Assembly (NCBI RefSeq): GCF_003002955.1
Contig: NZ_PVTJ01000001.1
Span: 496,001-560,000, forward strand
Length of the DNA: 64,000 bases
From: Glycomyces artemisiae
GTDB taxonomy: Bacteria > Actinomycetota > Actinomycetes > Mycobacteriales > Micromonosporaceae
Reading direction: 5' to 3'
The notes beneath the pieces were generated by a model, which was not told where the DNA came from, ran no database searches, and saw nothing but the letters and a program-made list of their open reading frames with translations. Shown here piece by piece: positions 63,540 through 64,000 of this stretch (position 1 is the first letter of the stretch; every line of letters begins with the position of its first letter). The translations under genes and the position numbers were made by a program.

Positions 63540-64000
<461 letters not shown>

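Overview
The window is a very GC-rich, densely packed chromosomal segment (about 60 genes in 64 kb, many ATGA/GTGA start-stop overlaps, frequent GTG starts). The gene families point to a Gram-positive actinomycete: PimB'-type mannosyltransferase, class II DAHP synthase, RNase AS, GlnR-type boxes before glnA, a DrrAB-like exporter, and a MurE with the DNPR motif expected for meso-diaminopimelate. I cannot fix the genus; a Glycomycetales or Micromonosporales relative is plausible but inferred. No rRNA, tRNA, CRISPR array, insertion sequence or prophage was recognised, and the segment reads as core chromosome.

Layout. 0-9 kb: ABC-F protein, Cu/Zn-SOD-like lipoprotein, HrpA helicase, an unknown protein and a DrrAB-like ABC exporter. 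9-15.5 kb: EamA exporter divergent from a MarR regulator, MBL hydrolase, orphan sugar-binding lipoprotein, LPKTG surface protein, AzlCD. 15.5-26 kb: glnA with a GlnR-type control region, RDD protein, NYN-domain protein, pimB', an acyl-CoA synthetase/histidine kinase/response regulator operon, ROK glucokinase. 26-34 kb: secreted beta-helix protein with LacI-type operators, an ornithine-cyclodeaminase-like enzyme, MFS exporter, bioAFD. 34-39 kb: Nudix, cytochrome P450 divergent from a flavin monooxygenase plus a hydrolase-like partner, esterase operon. 39-47 kb: plsC, Crp-family regulator, RNase AS, a phosphofructokinase with PPi-type residues, a folate pair (FchA plus FolD-like), DAHP synthase. 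47-55 kb: LLM oxidoreductase, two related membrane proteins, TIGR01777 protein, an Rrf2 regulator divergent from a cupin gene with a strong palindrome, small membrane proteins, L,D-transpeptidase, secreted coiled-coil protein, a MarR regulator. 55.7-64 kb: the late division/cell-wall cluster murE-murF-mraY-murD-ftsW-murG-murC (murC cut by the window edge).

How the genes work together. The right end makes and flips peptidoglycan precursor (MurE/F/C/D, MraY, MurG, FtsW); the L,D-transpeptidase and the secreted coiled-coil protein beside it probably act on the finished wall. PimB', the acyl-CoA synthetase and PlsC belong to envelope lipid synthesis. Together with RNase AS and the DAHP synthase they recall the Mycobacterium tuberculosis Rv2178c-Rv2188c neighbourhood. 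GlnA, PFK, glucokinase, biotin and folate genes are housekeeping metabolism.

Two signals are not explained by ordinary genes. First, a conserved element of about 58 nt occurs three times (37.6, 42.6 and 43.7 kb) just after genes. Second, at least sixteen genes have a -10-like hexamer 6-7 nt before the start codon, the signature of leaderless mRNAs.
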